48,750 nucleotides of DNA, taken from positions 175,762 through 224,511 of the forward strand of contig NZCT01000024.1 in NCBI GenBank assembly GCA_002688355.1, written 5' to 3'. Below, piece by piece: positions 8,561 to 17,108 of the stretch (the first letter of the stretch is position 1; each line of letters begins with the position of its first letter). The position numbers and the translations under genes are program-made. The notes beneath the pieces are model-generated. The model was not told the origin of the DNA and ran no database searches. It saw only the letters and a program-made list of their open reading frames with translations. Source of the DNA: an archaeon. Its GTDB lineage: Archaea; Nanobdellota; Nanobdellia; SCGC-AAA011-G17; GW2011-AR20.

Positions 8561-9313
8561 CTAATTGCTCGAGTTTTCCCACAAAACATTAAAAATCTTG
8601 ATTTGAGTTCTCGCAAAATTTTCATCCTTTATCAATAATGCATAGGGCTTCTCACCTTGACTAAGAAAATAAACATAATCACCTGCAACTCCAAATTCCA
8701 TTTCCACTTGATCATTCGTATATTTAATTTCAATATATTTTAATTTCTCTCTTTCTTTTCCATGTTCTTTAACATTTTTTGGAACGATTAATCGTTGATG
8801 AACCTTTTTTTTAATTCTAGGCCCATGGAAATATTCTAATAGAAATGCATTCCATTTACTATAAGCAATAGGTGCAGAAGATATGTAAACATTAGAATTA
8901 ATATTCCAACTTTCTGTAAACTCATTAAACATAGATTTAACTCCTCTCAATCCTTCAAAATATTTAAAATCATTTTCTTTACTCTCTTTGATTTCAATAG
9001 TCTTTAATTTATCTACAAATTCTTTTAAATCCTCTCTTTCTTTTTCTAATTGTTTTTCTTTTTCTCTTATAATTGTAAACAAATTTTCAGGATTAACAGA
9101 TCTATACACCTTCACATTATTAGTTATTTTAAAACTAATGAGTCCACTATCAAGTAATTTTCCTAGGATATCATATATATGTGAACGAGGGATCTTCTCT
9201 TTAGAACATATAACTCCTGCTTTTGCTTCTTTATGTTGTAATAGAAATAAATATACCTTTGATTGAACTTGTGTAAGTCCGGTATTTTGTAATTTTTCAA
9301 TTATATCTTTCAT
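8561..9313 (-). CDS. TrmB-family transcriptional regulator
   Basis: 250 residues. The N-terminal winged helix (about 1-70) has the TrmB pattern: LQNTGLTQVQSKVYLFLL, then a recognition helix in IPRSHIYDILGKL and a wing. A predicted coiled coil (77-110) follows, then a C-terminal TrmB effector/regulator domain of about 140 residues. TrmB proteins sense sugars or other small ligands and repress or activate nearby genes. It is divergent from the Janus/PHPT1-like gene, with a 14-bp perfect palindrome between the two, and precedes the ART-like gene. Either neighbour is a plausible target, and autoregulation is also possible. Confidence 0.88.
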   Translation of the reverse strand: MKDIIEKLQNTGLTQVQSKVYLFLLQHKEAKAGVICSKEKIPRSHIYDILGKLLDSGLISFKITNNVKVYRSVNPENLFTIIREKEKQLEKEREDLKEFVDKLKTIEIKESKENDFKYFEGLRGVKSMFNEFTESWNINSNVYISSAPIAYSKWNAFLLEYFHGPRIKKKVHQRLIVPKNVKEHGKEREKLKYIEIKYTNDQVEMEFGVAGDYVYFLSQGEKPYALLIKDENFARTQIKIFNVLWENSSN

Positions 9314-9344
9314 TTTAATATAGCTACACCAATAAGAGGTAGCA

Positions 9345-9358
9345 AGTATTTAAATACT
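9345..9358. promoter_or_regulatory. Perfect 14-bp palindrome between divergent genes
   Basis: AGTATTTAAATACT is its own reverse complement. It lies 31 bases upstream of the TrmB-type regulator start and 53 bases upstream of the gene at 9412. It includes a TATA-like core, so it could be an operator overlapping the regulator's promoter. Self-complementary AT-rich words do occur by chance. Confidence 0.4.
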
Positions 9359-9411
9359 CCTTTTAAGCTTATTACTATAAAGTAAAGACAAACGTTCAAG
9401 GAGGAACAAAA

Positions 9412-9843
9412 ATGACAAACATAAAATATAAAATAGGAAACATTGTTGGAGAATTACCAACAAAAGAAGGTATGGATAGTCACAAATTCGTAGTTATGGC
9501 ACGTGAAGAAGAGAATGATCTTGAGTTAGTCCTTAACTCTGAAATACTTCCAACAGAAGGCAGTGGACCATTCGCAAGGGAAAGTAACCTATTACATGCA
9601 GAAATCGTGGATAAAAATCCAGGTGGAAGATGTGTTGGCGGAGGAAAAATAACATATAGTGAATATGATGATACGTCAATAATCGCGGGAGAATCAACAG
9701 GCTATGGAATAGTTCATTCAAACGTAAGAGAGATTTTCGGAAAATTGTTATCTGAAGAGTATAAACTTAAGGAGTTTGATTCAGGTTATATTGAAAAGGA
9801 AAAAAACGAAGCATGGATTAAAAGACACAATATAAAGCTTTAA
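9412..9843 (+). CDS. Janus/Ocnus (PHPT1-like) phosphohistidine phosphatase family protein
   Basis: 143 residues, close to the 125 of animal PHPT1, which dephosphorylates phosphohistidine. The matching blocks are in the same order as in PHPT1: an N-terminal strand (HKFVVMAREE), an L-H-A-E-I strand whose H62 aligns with the catalytic His of YHADI, a C-x-GGG-x-I loop (74-80), and S-x-x-YG followed by H and a helix (95-113). I matched these from memory of the family, so the call needs a profile search. It is a single-gene unit with a strong AAGGAGG ribosome binding site and a hairpin terminator, divergent from the TrmB regulator. Confidence 0.6.
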   Translation: MTNIKYKIGNIVGELPTKEGMDSHKFVVMAREEENDLELVLNSEILPTEGSGPFARESNLLHAEIVDKNPGGRCVGGGKITYSEYDDTSIIAGESTGYGIVHSNVREIFGKLLSEEYKLKEFDSGYIEKEKNEAWIKRHNIKL

Positions 9844-9856
9844 TTCAGGAATTTCA

Positions 9857-9886
9857 AGGAGAATAATTTCTCCTCTTCTTATTTTA
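9857..9886 (+). terminator. Hairpin terminator after the Janus/PHPT1-like gene
   Basis: AGGAGA (9857-9862), a loop of six bases, and TCTCCT (9869-9874) form a perfect 6-bp stem. A T-rich tract follows. It starts 13 bases after the stop codon. Confidence 0.5.
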
Positions 9887-9992
9887 TATAATCAATTATT
9901 TCCAAAAACACTTATTTAAATTCTTTATGTTTCATTTCAACACTCTTGTATTAATAAATTCTCAAATATTACAAATAAACTCTCTAAAAACA

Positions 9993-10001
9993 TTTATATA
10001 A
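9993..10001 (+). promoter_or_regulatory. TATA box of the lyase-malic enzyme operon
   Basis: TTTATATAA centred about 26 bases before the ATG at 10023, the spacing expected for a leaderless archaeal transcript. No Shine-Dalgarno precedes the ATG, which agrees with leaderless initiation. Confidence 0.5.
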
Positions 10002-10022
10002 TTCTTCAAACTAAAAATACTA

Positions 10023-11402
10023 ATGAAAAGAGGTTCTCGTACAGAAAAAGATTACTTGGGTTCTAAAAAGATACCATCATCTGCTTACTATGGAGTTCAA
10101 ACTAAAAGAGCATTAGAAAACTTCCCAATTAGTAATTTACATTTACAAAAAGAATTAGTTTACGCAATTACAATAATAAAAAAAGCAGCAGCCATTACAA
10201 ATAAAAAAAATAAAAGATTAGAACCAAAAAAAGCAAACGCTATAGTAAAAGCATGTAATGAAATACTAAAAGGTAAATTTGATTCACAATTCCCAATAGA
10301 TGTTTTCCAAGCAGGAGCAGGAACTTCTGAAAATATGAACATTAACGAAGTTATAGCAAACAGAGCATTACAAATTCTAAAAAAGAAAAAAGGTTCATAT
10401 AACTATCTTCATCCAAATGATCATGTAAACTTAGCACAATCAACAAATGATGTTTTCCATTCAGCAATTTATATTTCAGCATATACAGAAATAAAAAATA
10501 ATTTACTACCTACATTAGAACATCTAGAAAAAGAATTAAATAAAAAACTAAAAGCCTTTAGCAAAATTAAAAAATCAGGAAGGACACACTTAATGGATGC
10601 TGTTCCTATAACTCTAGGTCAAGAATTTTCAGGATACAAAGACACAATTAAACAAAATAAAGTTAAAATTAAAGAAACTTCTAAAGAACTATTAAATCTA
10701 AACATTGGTGGAACTGCAATAGGAACTGGAATTAACACAACACAATTTTATCAAAAAAATATAGTAAAAGAAATAAATAAAATAACAAAAGAAAAATTCA
10801 AAAAAGCAGAAAACTTAATTGAAGCAACTCAAAATATAAATCCTATAACAAATACAGGTTCTTCATTAAAAAATCTAGCATTAAACTTAATAAAAATAGC
10901 CAATGATTTACGTTTATTAAACTCGGGACCTTCTTCTGGTTTAGCTGAAATATCTCTCCCAAGTGTCCAACCAGGTTCATCTATAATGCCCGCTAAAGTT
11001 AACCCAGTAATGGCAGAAATGTTAGATATGGTTTCTTTCCAAGTTTTAGGTAATGATACAACAATAAACCTATGTGCACAAGCAGGACAATTAGAACTAA
11101 ACGTTATGGTACCTCTAGCAGCTTATAATTTATTACATTCAATTGAAATATTAAACAATAGCATTAAAATATTCACAGAAAAATGTGTTAAAGGAATAAC
11201 CGCTAATAAGAAAAAAACCAATTACTACTTAGAAAAAAACCCTATAATAGTTACAGCATTAACCCCACATATTGGTTATGAAAAAGCAGCTCAAATAGCA
11301 AAAGAAGCATACAAAAAAGATAAATCAATTAGAGAGTTAATCATAGAAAAGAATTTAATGGATAAAAAAACATTAAACAAAATACTAAACGCAGAAATAT
11401 AA
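10023..11402 (+). CDS. aspA: Aspartase/fumarase superfamily lyase, probably aspartate ammonia-lyase
   Basis: 459 residues, full length. The aspartase-type signature GSSIMPAKVNP (318-328) has Ala where class II fumarases usually have Gly. GAGTS (98-102) and QSTND (139-143) also match aspartase, where fumarase has GSGTQ and QSSND. GRTHL (186-190) and a fumarase-like VTALTPHIGYEKAA block near the C-terminus are shared with fumarase, so substrate choice is not certain. Aspartase converts aspartate to fumarate and ammonia. Malic enzyme starts two bases after the stop, which would suit either reading. A TATA box without a ribosome binding site indicates a leaderless transcript. Confidence 0.85.
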   Translation: MKRGSRTEKDYLGSKKIPSSAYYGVQTKRALENFPISNLHLQKELVYAITIIKKAAAITNKKNKRLEPKKANAIVKACNEILKGKFDSQFPIDVFQAGAGTSENMNINEVIANRALQILKKKKGSYNYLHPNDHVNLAQSTNDVFHSAIYISAYTEIKNNLLPTLEHLEKELNKKLKAFSKIKKSGRTHLMDAVPITLGQEFSGYKDTIKQNKVKIKETSKELLNLNIGGTAIGTGINTTQFYQKNIVKEINKITKEKFKKAENLIEATQNINPITNTGSSLKNLALNLIKIANDLRLLNSGPSSGLAEISLPSVQPGSSIMPAKVNPVMAEMLDMVSFQVLGNDTTINLCAQAGQLELNVMVPLAAYNLLHSIEILNNSIKIFTEKCVKGITANKKKTNYYLEKNPIIVTALTPHIGYEKAAQIAKEAYKKDKSIRELIIEKNLMDKKTLNKILNAEI

Positions 11403-11403
11403 A

Positions 11404-12519
11404 ATGGACATAAACAAGGAATCTATAAAAATACATAAAAAATTACAAGGTAAAGTAGAAGTCACACCAAAAGAAAATACAAACAAAGATAATATCAGTT
11501 TACTTTACACTCCTGGAGTAGCTGAAATTTCTAGAATCATCGGCAAAGACGTAAAAAAAGCATATGACTACACAATTAAAAGTAACACGATTGCTATTGT
11601 TTCAGATGGTTCAGCAATTCTAGGTCTTGGAAATCTAGGTCCAGAAGCAGCACTTCCTGTAATGGAAGGTAAAGCAGTATTTTTCAAACAATATGGAGAT
11701 GTAAACGCAGTTCCTCTCTGTATAAAAGATCAAGACGCAGCTGGAATAATAAACTTTGTTGAAAACATAGCTCCAACTTTTGGTGGAATTAACATAGAAG
11801 ATATAGCATCTCCGATCTGTTTTACAGTCGTAGACACATTAACTAAAAATTTAGACATTCCAATATTCCATGATGATCAACATGGCTCTGCTATAGTTAC
11901 ACTTTCCGCGCTAATAAATGCACTAAAAGTTACTAACAAAGATATAAAAGATTCTAAAATAGTTCTTTTAGGTGCGGGTGCCGCAGGTTACGGCGTTGTA
12001 AAAATACTTGATCATGTTGGAGCAAAAAATGTTATAGTTTTAGATAGTAAAGGAATTATTAATAAAAATAGAGAAAATCTAGATGAACATAAGAAAAATA
12101 TTGCTCAAATAACAAATTTAAATTCAGAAGAAGGAGATTTAGAAGATGCAATTAAAGATGCAGATGTCTTCATAGGTTTCTCAGGTCAAAAAAGTATCTT
12201 AACAAAAGATCTAGTTAAAACAATGAAACAAGACCCAATAATATTTGCCCTTTCTAATCCTGATCCAGAGATAATGCCTCAAGACGCAAAAGATGCAGGA
12301 GCAAAAATAATTGCAACAGGAAGAAGCGATTTTCCTAACCAAATTAATAATGTTGTAGCATTTCCATTTGTAATGAGAAAAATCTTAGATGAAAATATTA
12401 AAAAATTAGATCAAGAATTATTTCACAATGCAGCTAAAAAAATTGCTTCAGTCGTTAAAGACCCAACTACCGATCATATTATTCCTTCATTAGATGAAAT
12501 GGAAAATGTCAAATTATAA
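11404..12519 (+). CDS. Malic enzyme (NAD(P)-dependent malate dehydrogenase, decarboxylating)
   Basis: 371 residues of the short prokaryotic malic enzyme type, which interconverts malate with pyruvate and CO2. Motifs: YTPGVAE (35-41, catalytic Tyr35), SDGSAILGLGNLGPEAALP (67-85), the catalytic Lys in MEGK (K90), metal ligands in IEDI (131-134) and HDDQHG (156-161), and a Rossmann loop LGAGAAGYG (189-197). It lacks the C-terminal phosphotransacetylase-like domain found in some bacterial forms. It sits in an operon with the lyase upstream (two-base gap) and the permease downstream (one-base overlap), forming a C4-acid to pyruvate route. Confidence 0.93.
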   Translation: MDINKESIKIHKKLQGKVEVTPKENTNKDNISLLYTPGVAEISRIIGKDVKKAYDYTIKSNTIAIVSDGSAILGLGNLGPEAALPVMEGKAVFFKQYGDVNAVPLCIKDQDAAGIINFVENIAPTFGGINIEDIASPICFTVVDTLTKNLDIPIFHDDQHGSAIVTLSALINALKVTNKDIKDSKIVLLGAGAAGYGVVKILDHVGAKNVIVLDSKGIINKNRENLDEHKKNIAQITNLNSEEGDLEDAIKDADVFIGFSGQKSILTKDLVKTMKQDPIIFALSNPDPEIMPQDAKDAGAKIIATGRSDFPNQINNVVAFPFVMRKILDENIKKLDQELFHNAAKKIASVVKDPTTDHIIPSLDEMENVKL

Positions 12520-13529
12520 TGCAACACAATAAATCTTGCAATCATTGTAATCCTAAAGACAACTCAAAAATAAAAATAAGTAAAAATCTAAAAATAACTG
12601 GAACAATCTTTATTCTAGTTTTCTTAATTTCATTTCTTCCAATTTTTGAAAGTTTAAATGAAAGTTTAATTTCTTTTCTAAAATTAATTTGGTGGGCTAT
12701 ATTGATTGGTTTTTTTATTGGAGGATTAATAGATTATTTTGTTCCAGAAGAATTTATCTTTAAATATCTAGGACAAAAAAATAAAAAATCTATTTTCTAC
12801 GCAGTTATTGGTGGTTTTCTTATGTCTGCATGTTCTCATGGTATTCTTGCAATTTCAATGCAATTATATAAAAAAGGTGCAAGCATTCCTGCAGTAATTA
12901 CCTTCTTATTAGCTTCACCATGGGCAAATCTTCCTATAACAATTTTATTATTTGGTTTCTTTGGTATAAAAGCATTATATTTTATCTTAGCAGCCATGTT
13001 TATTGCAGTAGTTACTGGTTTTATCTATTTATTATTAGAAAAATACAACTTAATTGAGAAATCTAAAAAAATTATCTTATCTGGTGATTATCAATGGGAA
13101 AAAATAAAAAATTTTAATTTTAATGAAAGTGTAAAAGGAACTTTTCATGGTTCTATTAGTCTAGCTAACATGGTTCTATGGTGGATATTAATTGGGTTTT
13201 TAATAGCTGCAATCATTGGAGCTTACGTTCCTTCTCATATTTTTGTACAATACTTTGGACCAACTTTCTTAGGTTTACTATTAACATTAGCTTTTGCAAC
13301 AATTATAGAAGTTTGTTCCGAAGGTTCTTCACCAATAGCATTTGAAATATTCAATAAAGTTGGAGTTTTAGGAAACCCATTTGTTTTTTTAATGGCTGGA
13401 GTAGCAACAGATTATACTGAAATAGGTTTAATATGGTCTAACATAGGAAAAAGAACAGCAATATACTTACCAATTATTACAGTACCTCAAATATTATTAA
13501 TAGGATATTTGTTTAACATATTTTTATAA
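12519..13529 (+). CDS. YraQ/ArsP-type predicted permease
   Basis: 336 residues with eight or more hydrophobic helices in two related halves, as in the DUF318 (YraQ/ArsP) permease family. Conserved patches are SACSHGILAIS (first half) and EVCSEGSSPIAFEI (second half), each with a Cys in a membrane helix. A short cytoplasmic N-terminus has a CNHC pair (about residues 7-10) suited to metal or metalloid binding. Members are linked to arsenical or thiol-metal export; the substrate here is not known. The ATG overlaps the malic enzyme stop by one base (TAATG), so translation is coupled. Confidence 0.8.
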   Translation: MQHNKSCNHCNPKDNSKIKISKNLKITGTIFILVFLISFLPIFESLNESLISFLKLIWWAILIGFFIGGLIDYFVPEEFIFKYLGQKNKKSIFYAVIGGFLMSACSHGILAISMQLYKKGASIPAVITFLLASPWANLPITILLFGFFGIKALYFILAAMFIAVVTGFIYLLLEKYNLIEKSKKIILSGDYQWEKIKNFNFNESVKGTFHGSISLANMVLWWILIGFLIAAIIGAYVPSHIFVQYFGPTFLGLLLTLAFATIIEVCSEGSSPIAFEIFNKVGVLGNPFVFLMAGVATDYTEIGLIWSNIGKRTAIYLPIITVPQILLIGYLFNIFL

Positions 13530-13568
13530 TTCAATAGTGTTTTAAATCTTATTTTTCTTATTTTCTTT

Positions 13569-14414
13569 ATGTCAAATAACTTTTTATCCTTACCAGAAAA
13601 ATATTCAAATGAAGAAAAGTCTAAGGTTGTAATAGTTCCAGTTCCTTATGATAAAACTTCAACATGGCAAAAAGGTTCTTCAAAAGCACCTAAAGCTATC
13701 ATAGAAGCTTCAAAAAACTTAGAACTTTATGATATTGAAACAGATTCTGAAGTTTATGAACAAGGAATACATACAGCCCCTTCTATAAAAGTAGATGAAG
13801 ATTCACCAGAATCAATGGTTCAAGAAGTTGAATCTACTATAACAAAATGCATCAAAAAAAATAAATTCACAATAGCTATAGGTGGAGAACATTCAGTTTC
13901 CATAGGCTCAATTTACGCTCATTCTAAAAATTATAAAGATTTAACAATATTACAACTAGATGCTCATGCAGATTTAAAATATTCTTACAACAACTCAAAA
14001 TATAACCATGCTTGTGTTATGGCAAGAGCAAAAGAAAACTGTCCAATAGTCCAAGTTGGAATAAGAAGTTTAGACATTTCAGAAAAAGAATCTATTGATG
14101 AAAATAAAATATTCTACGCAAAAGATATTCATAATAATACAGACTGGATTGATAACGTTATAAAACAATTAACAAAAAATGTTTACATAACTATAGATTT
14201 AGATGTTTTTGATCCTTCTTTAATTTCAACAGGAACTCCAGAGCCAGGAGGGTTAACTTGGTATCCAATTTTAGAATTATTAAAAAAAGTTTCTCAAGAA
14301 AAAAATATTGTTGGTTTTGATATTGTAGAGCTTTTACCTGGTAAAAATAAATCTCCAGATTTCTTAGCAGCTAAATTAATATATAAAATCTTAAGTTATA
14401 AATTCAAAATCTAA
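13569..14414 (+). CDS. speB: Agmatinase-type ureohydrolase
   Basis: 281 residues, normal for archaeal agmatinases, which split agmatine into putrescine and urea. The binuclear Mn2+ ligands are all present: H108 in GGEHSV, D131, H133 and D135 in DAHAD, and D210 and D212 in DLDVFDPS. The TPEPGG loop (223-228) that shapes the substrate pocket follows. A TTTTAAAT element about 25 bases before the ATG suggests a leaderless transcript separate from the upstream operon. The stop interlocks with the PCNA stop on the other strand. Related arginase or guanidinobutyrase activity cannot be excluded. Confidence 0.9.
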   Translation: MSNNFLSLPEKYSNEEKSKVVIVPVPYDKTSTWQKGSSKAPKAIIEASKNLELYDIETDSEVYEQGIHTAPSIKVDEDSPESMVQEVESTITKCIKKNKFTIAIGGEHSVSIGSIYAHSKNYKDLTILQLDAHADLKYSYNNSKYNHACVMARAKENCPIVQVGIRSLDISEKESIDENKIFYAKDIHNNTDWIDNVIKQLTKNVYITIDLDVFDPSLISTGTPEPGGLTWYPILELLKKVSQEKNIVGFDIVELLPGKNKSPDFLAAKLIYKILSYKFKI

Positions 14415-15151
14415 TCATTAGCAACTCTCGGAGCTAAAATAACACTCAAATTTAACTTATCCAAAATCTTATAATCAATCCGTAAAGGATAATCATTACC
14501 AAAATTTAAAGAAACACTATCACTCAAACTACTCCCTTTAATTATCTTACGCAAATACTCTAAAGAATATTTAGATTTTATAACATTCTCCACTTTCAAA
14601 TTAACATTCTCATTTCCAGAATCTATTTGCACAACTGCATTACTTAAAGTTCCATCTGCTTGCACACTAAATTGTTCTTTATCTGCAACTAAAGTAACAG
14701 AATCCGCAACAACACCCATATCTTCAATAGCCTCATCAAATAAACTTGTACCAATATCTATAGATCCAGTAAACTTTAAATCAGGAATTCTTTGTTTTTG
14801 GTTCTCAATATCAATTAAACTTAAATTAAAAGTTCTTTTGTTCTCTCCCTCTAAATCCATCTTTAATTTATTATTTTTTAGTTCTAAAGACAATTTATCA
14901 CTTGGTTTAGCTCTTCTAAGAATTTGTTTTAAATTATCTAGATTAACTCCAACTTCAACATCCTCTTCCAAAGAATACTCAGTAAAAGCACTGCTTAATA
15001 ATTTAAAATTAATCAAAGCAACATTAGCAGGATCCATAGCAATTAATTCCATTTTATCTTTATCAAATTTAAGAACAACCTCATTTACTAATTCTGATAT
15101 TATAGCTATAGGATTCTTCAAATATTTTGGTTCATCTAAAATTAATTTCAT
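14411..15151 (-). CDS. pcn: DNA polymerase sliding clamp (PCNA)
   Basis: 246 residues, the standard length of archaeal PCNA, which rings DNA and tethers polymerase, ligase and nucleases. Typical features are the MDPANVALINFKL strand, LKMDLEGENKRTFNLSLID, the interdomain connector around residues 115-130, and the C-terminal ILAPRV that contacts PIP-box partners. It is convergent with agmatinase, and the two stop codons share the four bases CTAA. The downstream information-processing genes (OB-fold protein, TFS) lie upstream of it on the same strand, 59 bases away. Confidence 0.95.
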   Translation of the reverse strand: MKLILDEPKYLKNPIAIISELVNEVVLKFDKDKMELIAMDPANVALINFKLLSSAFTEYSLEEDVEVGVNLDNLKQILRRAKPSDKLSLELKNNKLKMDLEGENKRTFNLSLIDIENQKQRIPDLKFTGSIDIGTSLFDEAIEDMGVVADSVTLVADKEQFSVQADGTLSNAVVQIDSGNENVNLKVENVIKSKYSLEYLRKIIKGSSLSDSVSLNFGNDYPLRIDYKILDKLNLSVILAPRVAND

Positions 15152-15210
15152 CTTCTCTTTTTTTAATTAAGATTTATTTATTAAGTTCATTATGCTAAAA
15201 AATACAAGTT

Positions 15211-15522
15211 CTATACACTATTTATAATAACATCCATAGCTTTCTTATACAATTGCTTGTCTACATTATCCAAATTCTTAACAAAATGACCATGTATCTC
15301 AAACTTTTCCTCGTAAGGCAATAAATTTCCATACAATTTTACAAAACTATTAACCCCAACATTAGCACTTAAAGTAACTAAAATATTCCCACTTCCATCA
15401 TCAATTACTAATTTATCTTCTTCTTTATGTATTATTATCCCAGAAATAGCCACTTTCACATCTTCTTTCTTCAAGTCTTTAATATACTTATCTTTATAAG
15501 GCAAATTATACTCATTAATCAT
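15211..15522 (-). CDS. Small OB-fold nucleic acid-binding protein
   Basis: 103 residues matching one OB barrel: a VKVAISGIII strand, a DDGSGNILVTL hairpin typical of RPA/RecG-like OB folds, and a KLYGNLLPYEEKFEIHG region. It lacks a zinc finger or a second OB domain. It overlaps the end of the TFS gene by eight bases, so the two are translated together. It may act as a small single-strand DNA or RNA binding subunit in replication or transcription. Assignment rests on the strand pattern only. Confidence 0.65.
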   Translation of the reverse strand: MINEYNLPYKDKYIKDLKKEDVKVAISGIIIHKEEDKLVIDDGSGNILVTLSANVGVNSFVKLYGNLLPYEEKFEIHGHFVKNLDNVDKQLYKKAMDVIINSV

Positions 15523-15829
15523 AGCTTCTCCATCGATGTTTACACTTTACACACATAAAAAATTGCGTTTCAGCCTCATCTCCAGATCTTGTTTGATTTA
15601 GCCAATAAAAAGCCTGTTTATTTCCACATTTTGGACATTCTGCCTCAGTTTTAGGTAAAGTCTCAATAGTTTTATCAACTAACTCTATTTTCTTACTATC
15701 TTTAGTTTTCTCTTTTATAACAATACTTTTTTTATCTCTACTTGAATAACCACAATTACTACATTTAATCTTCTTCGGATTATCTTTATCTGGAAATAAT
15801 ATTGATCCACACTTACTGCAAAACATCAT
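15515..15829 (-). CDS. tfs: Transcription factor S (TFIIS-like)
   Basis: 104 residues. It rescues backtracked RNA polymerase by stimulating transcript cleavage. The N-terminal zinc ribbon has C4, C7, C23 and C26. The C-terminal TFIIS-type ribbon has C65, C68, C93 and C96, with the catalytic acidic pair D84-E85 inside RSGDEAETQFF. Two adjacent ATG codons could serve as the start. The gene overlaps the OB-fold gene downstream and belongs to the PCNA neighbourhood. Confidence 0.93.
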   Translation of the reverse strand: MMFCSKCGSILFPDKDNPKKIKCSNCGYSSRDKKSIVIKEKTKDSKKIELVDKTIETLPKTEAECPKCGNKQAFYWLNQTRSGDEAETQFFMCVKCKHRWRSYD

Positions 15830-15944
15830 TTTATTCTTATTATTAACAATCTAATATTTAAATTTAATCATTAATACCTATAGTAAAAATCCAAGTTTAA
15901 GTACCAATAAAAACCATTTTAAATCATTCTCTCAAAATAATATT

Positions 15945-16505
15945 ATGCAATACTTAACCAAAGGCCAAAGAGGAGTGGTTTACACAGATCAAAATAAAGA
16001 AATTATTATTAAAATTGGAGAAGAATTTAGAATAAAAAACGAAGCAATATGGTTAGAAAAATTAAACAAATACAATATTGGCCCTAAACTAATAAAACAT
16101 CAAGAAAATTACCTAGTCTTAAAATATATAAAAGGTAAACAAGTATCAGAATATTTCAAAGAAGTAAACAAACAACAAATAATAAACATAATAAAAGAAA
16201 TATTAAAACAATGTAGAACCTTAGATAAATTAAAAGTAAATAAATTAGAAATGAATCATCCATTTAAACACATATTAATTGAAAATAAAAAACCAATAAT
16301 GATAGATTTTGAAAAATGTACATTAACTGAAAATACTAAAAACGTTACCCAATTCTTCCAATATCTTATGTCTAATAACTTAGAACAAATATTTAACAAA
16401 AAAAGCATTTCAATAAACAAAAAAGAATTTATAAAAAAACTAAAAAATTACAAAGATAATAACTCTGATGAAAATTTTTCCAATTTGCTTTCACTAATTA
16501 AGTAA
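15945..16505 (+). CDS. Predicted Ser/Thr protein kinase (COG2112-like)
   Basis: 186 residues of a reduced RIO/Bud32-like kinase. It begins with a glycine loop (KGQRGVVY) and a Lys in IIIKIG (about K27), then the hinge YLVLKYIKGK. The catalytic loop is compressed to HPFKHILIENKKPIMIDFEK, with DFE in place of DFG. This arrangement matches the archaeal COG2112 kinases. An ATTTTAAATC element 20-28 bases upstream suggests a leaderless transcript. Its targets are unknown. It converges with the signal peptidase gene with one base between the stops. Confidence 0.75.
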   Translation: MQYLTKGQRGVVYTDQNKEIIIKIGEEFRIKNEAIWLEKLNKYNIGPKLIKHQENYLVLKYIKGKQVSEYFKEVNKQQIINIIKEILKQCRTLDKLKVNKLEMNHPFKHILIENKKPIMIDFEKCTLTENTKNVTQFFQYLMSNNLEQIFNKKSISINKKEFIKKLKNYKDNNSDENFSNLLSLIK

Positions 16506-16506
16506 A

Positions 16507-17076
16507 TTAATTAGGACAAACATATTTTTTACCTTCAAAGATTTCTGAAAACCAAACTTTCAACCAACCTAAATAAGGAATTCTAAAATAAGCTTTTCCT
16601 AAAATAATATCTTCTGTAATTCTATTCTCTCCTAATGTACTAATTATATCAAGATTATTATCTCCCTTAGTTTGATATACTTCATTATTCTTTGAAACAA
16701 TTCTATGTATTATAGGATTATCACTTCTTCCACTAAAAACAATTATATCTCCTTTCTCTAAATTCCCACCTCGTAAAACAATTATATCCCCTTTACTAAA
16801 ACCATTTCTTAATTTATAATTCTCAAAATCACTTTTCGTAATTCCATGATCCTCATACCATTTTCCATTATCTTCCCACCACTTTTCAAAGTTTCCTCCA
16901 TTATGTTCCATACTACATGAAACAACAGCAACTAAAGGATGGCTAGTATCTAATAAAAAACCTAATCCTGGAAAAATAAGAAATTTGACAATAACAAAAG
17001 CTAATACAACATTTATAATCCAGGAATATATAGAGTTATCATTCCATATAAATTTCCATAATTTTCTTAAATTCAT
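16507..17076 (-). CDS. Archaeal-type signal peptidase I
   Basis: 189 residues. One N-terminal membrane helix (about 18-42) precedes the catalytic box SCSMEH, whose Ser55 is the nucleophile. Further boxes are GDIIVF and PIIHRIV (His in place of the bacterial Lys, as in archaeal and ER signal peptidases) and KGDNN with the acidic residue. It removes signal peptides from secreted proteins outside the membrane. An insertion (residues 60-88, Trp- and acid-rich) sits after the Ser box. It fits the many exported thioredoxin and pilin-like proteins in this window. Confidence 0.9.
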   Translation of the reverse strand: MNLRKLWKFIWNDNSIYSWIINVVLAFVIVKFLIFPGLGFLLDTSHPLVAVVSCSMEHNGGNFEKWWEDNGKWYEDHGITKSDFENYKLRNGFSKGDIIVLRGGNLEKGDIIVFSGRSDNPIIHRIVSKNNEVYQTKGDNNLDIISTLGENRITEDIILGKAYFRIPYLGWLKVWFSEIFEGKKYVCPN

Positions 17077-17108
17077 ATTTTAAAATAGAAAACTGTTATT
17101 TAAAAACT

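Noticed and set aside
8988-9266. 92-residue plus-strand frame
   Set aside because: Antisense to the well-supported TrmB helix-turn-helix and coiled coil; no start signal.
14838-15170. 110-residue plus-strand frame
   Set aside because: Opposite PCNA; PCNA is certain and the antisense frame shows no family features.
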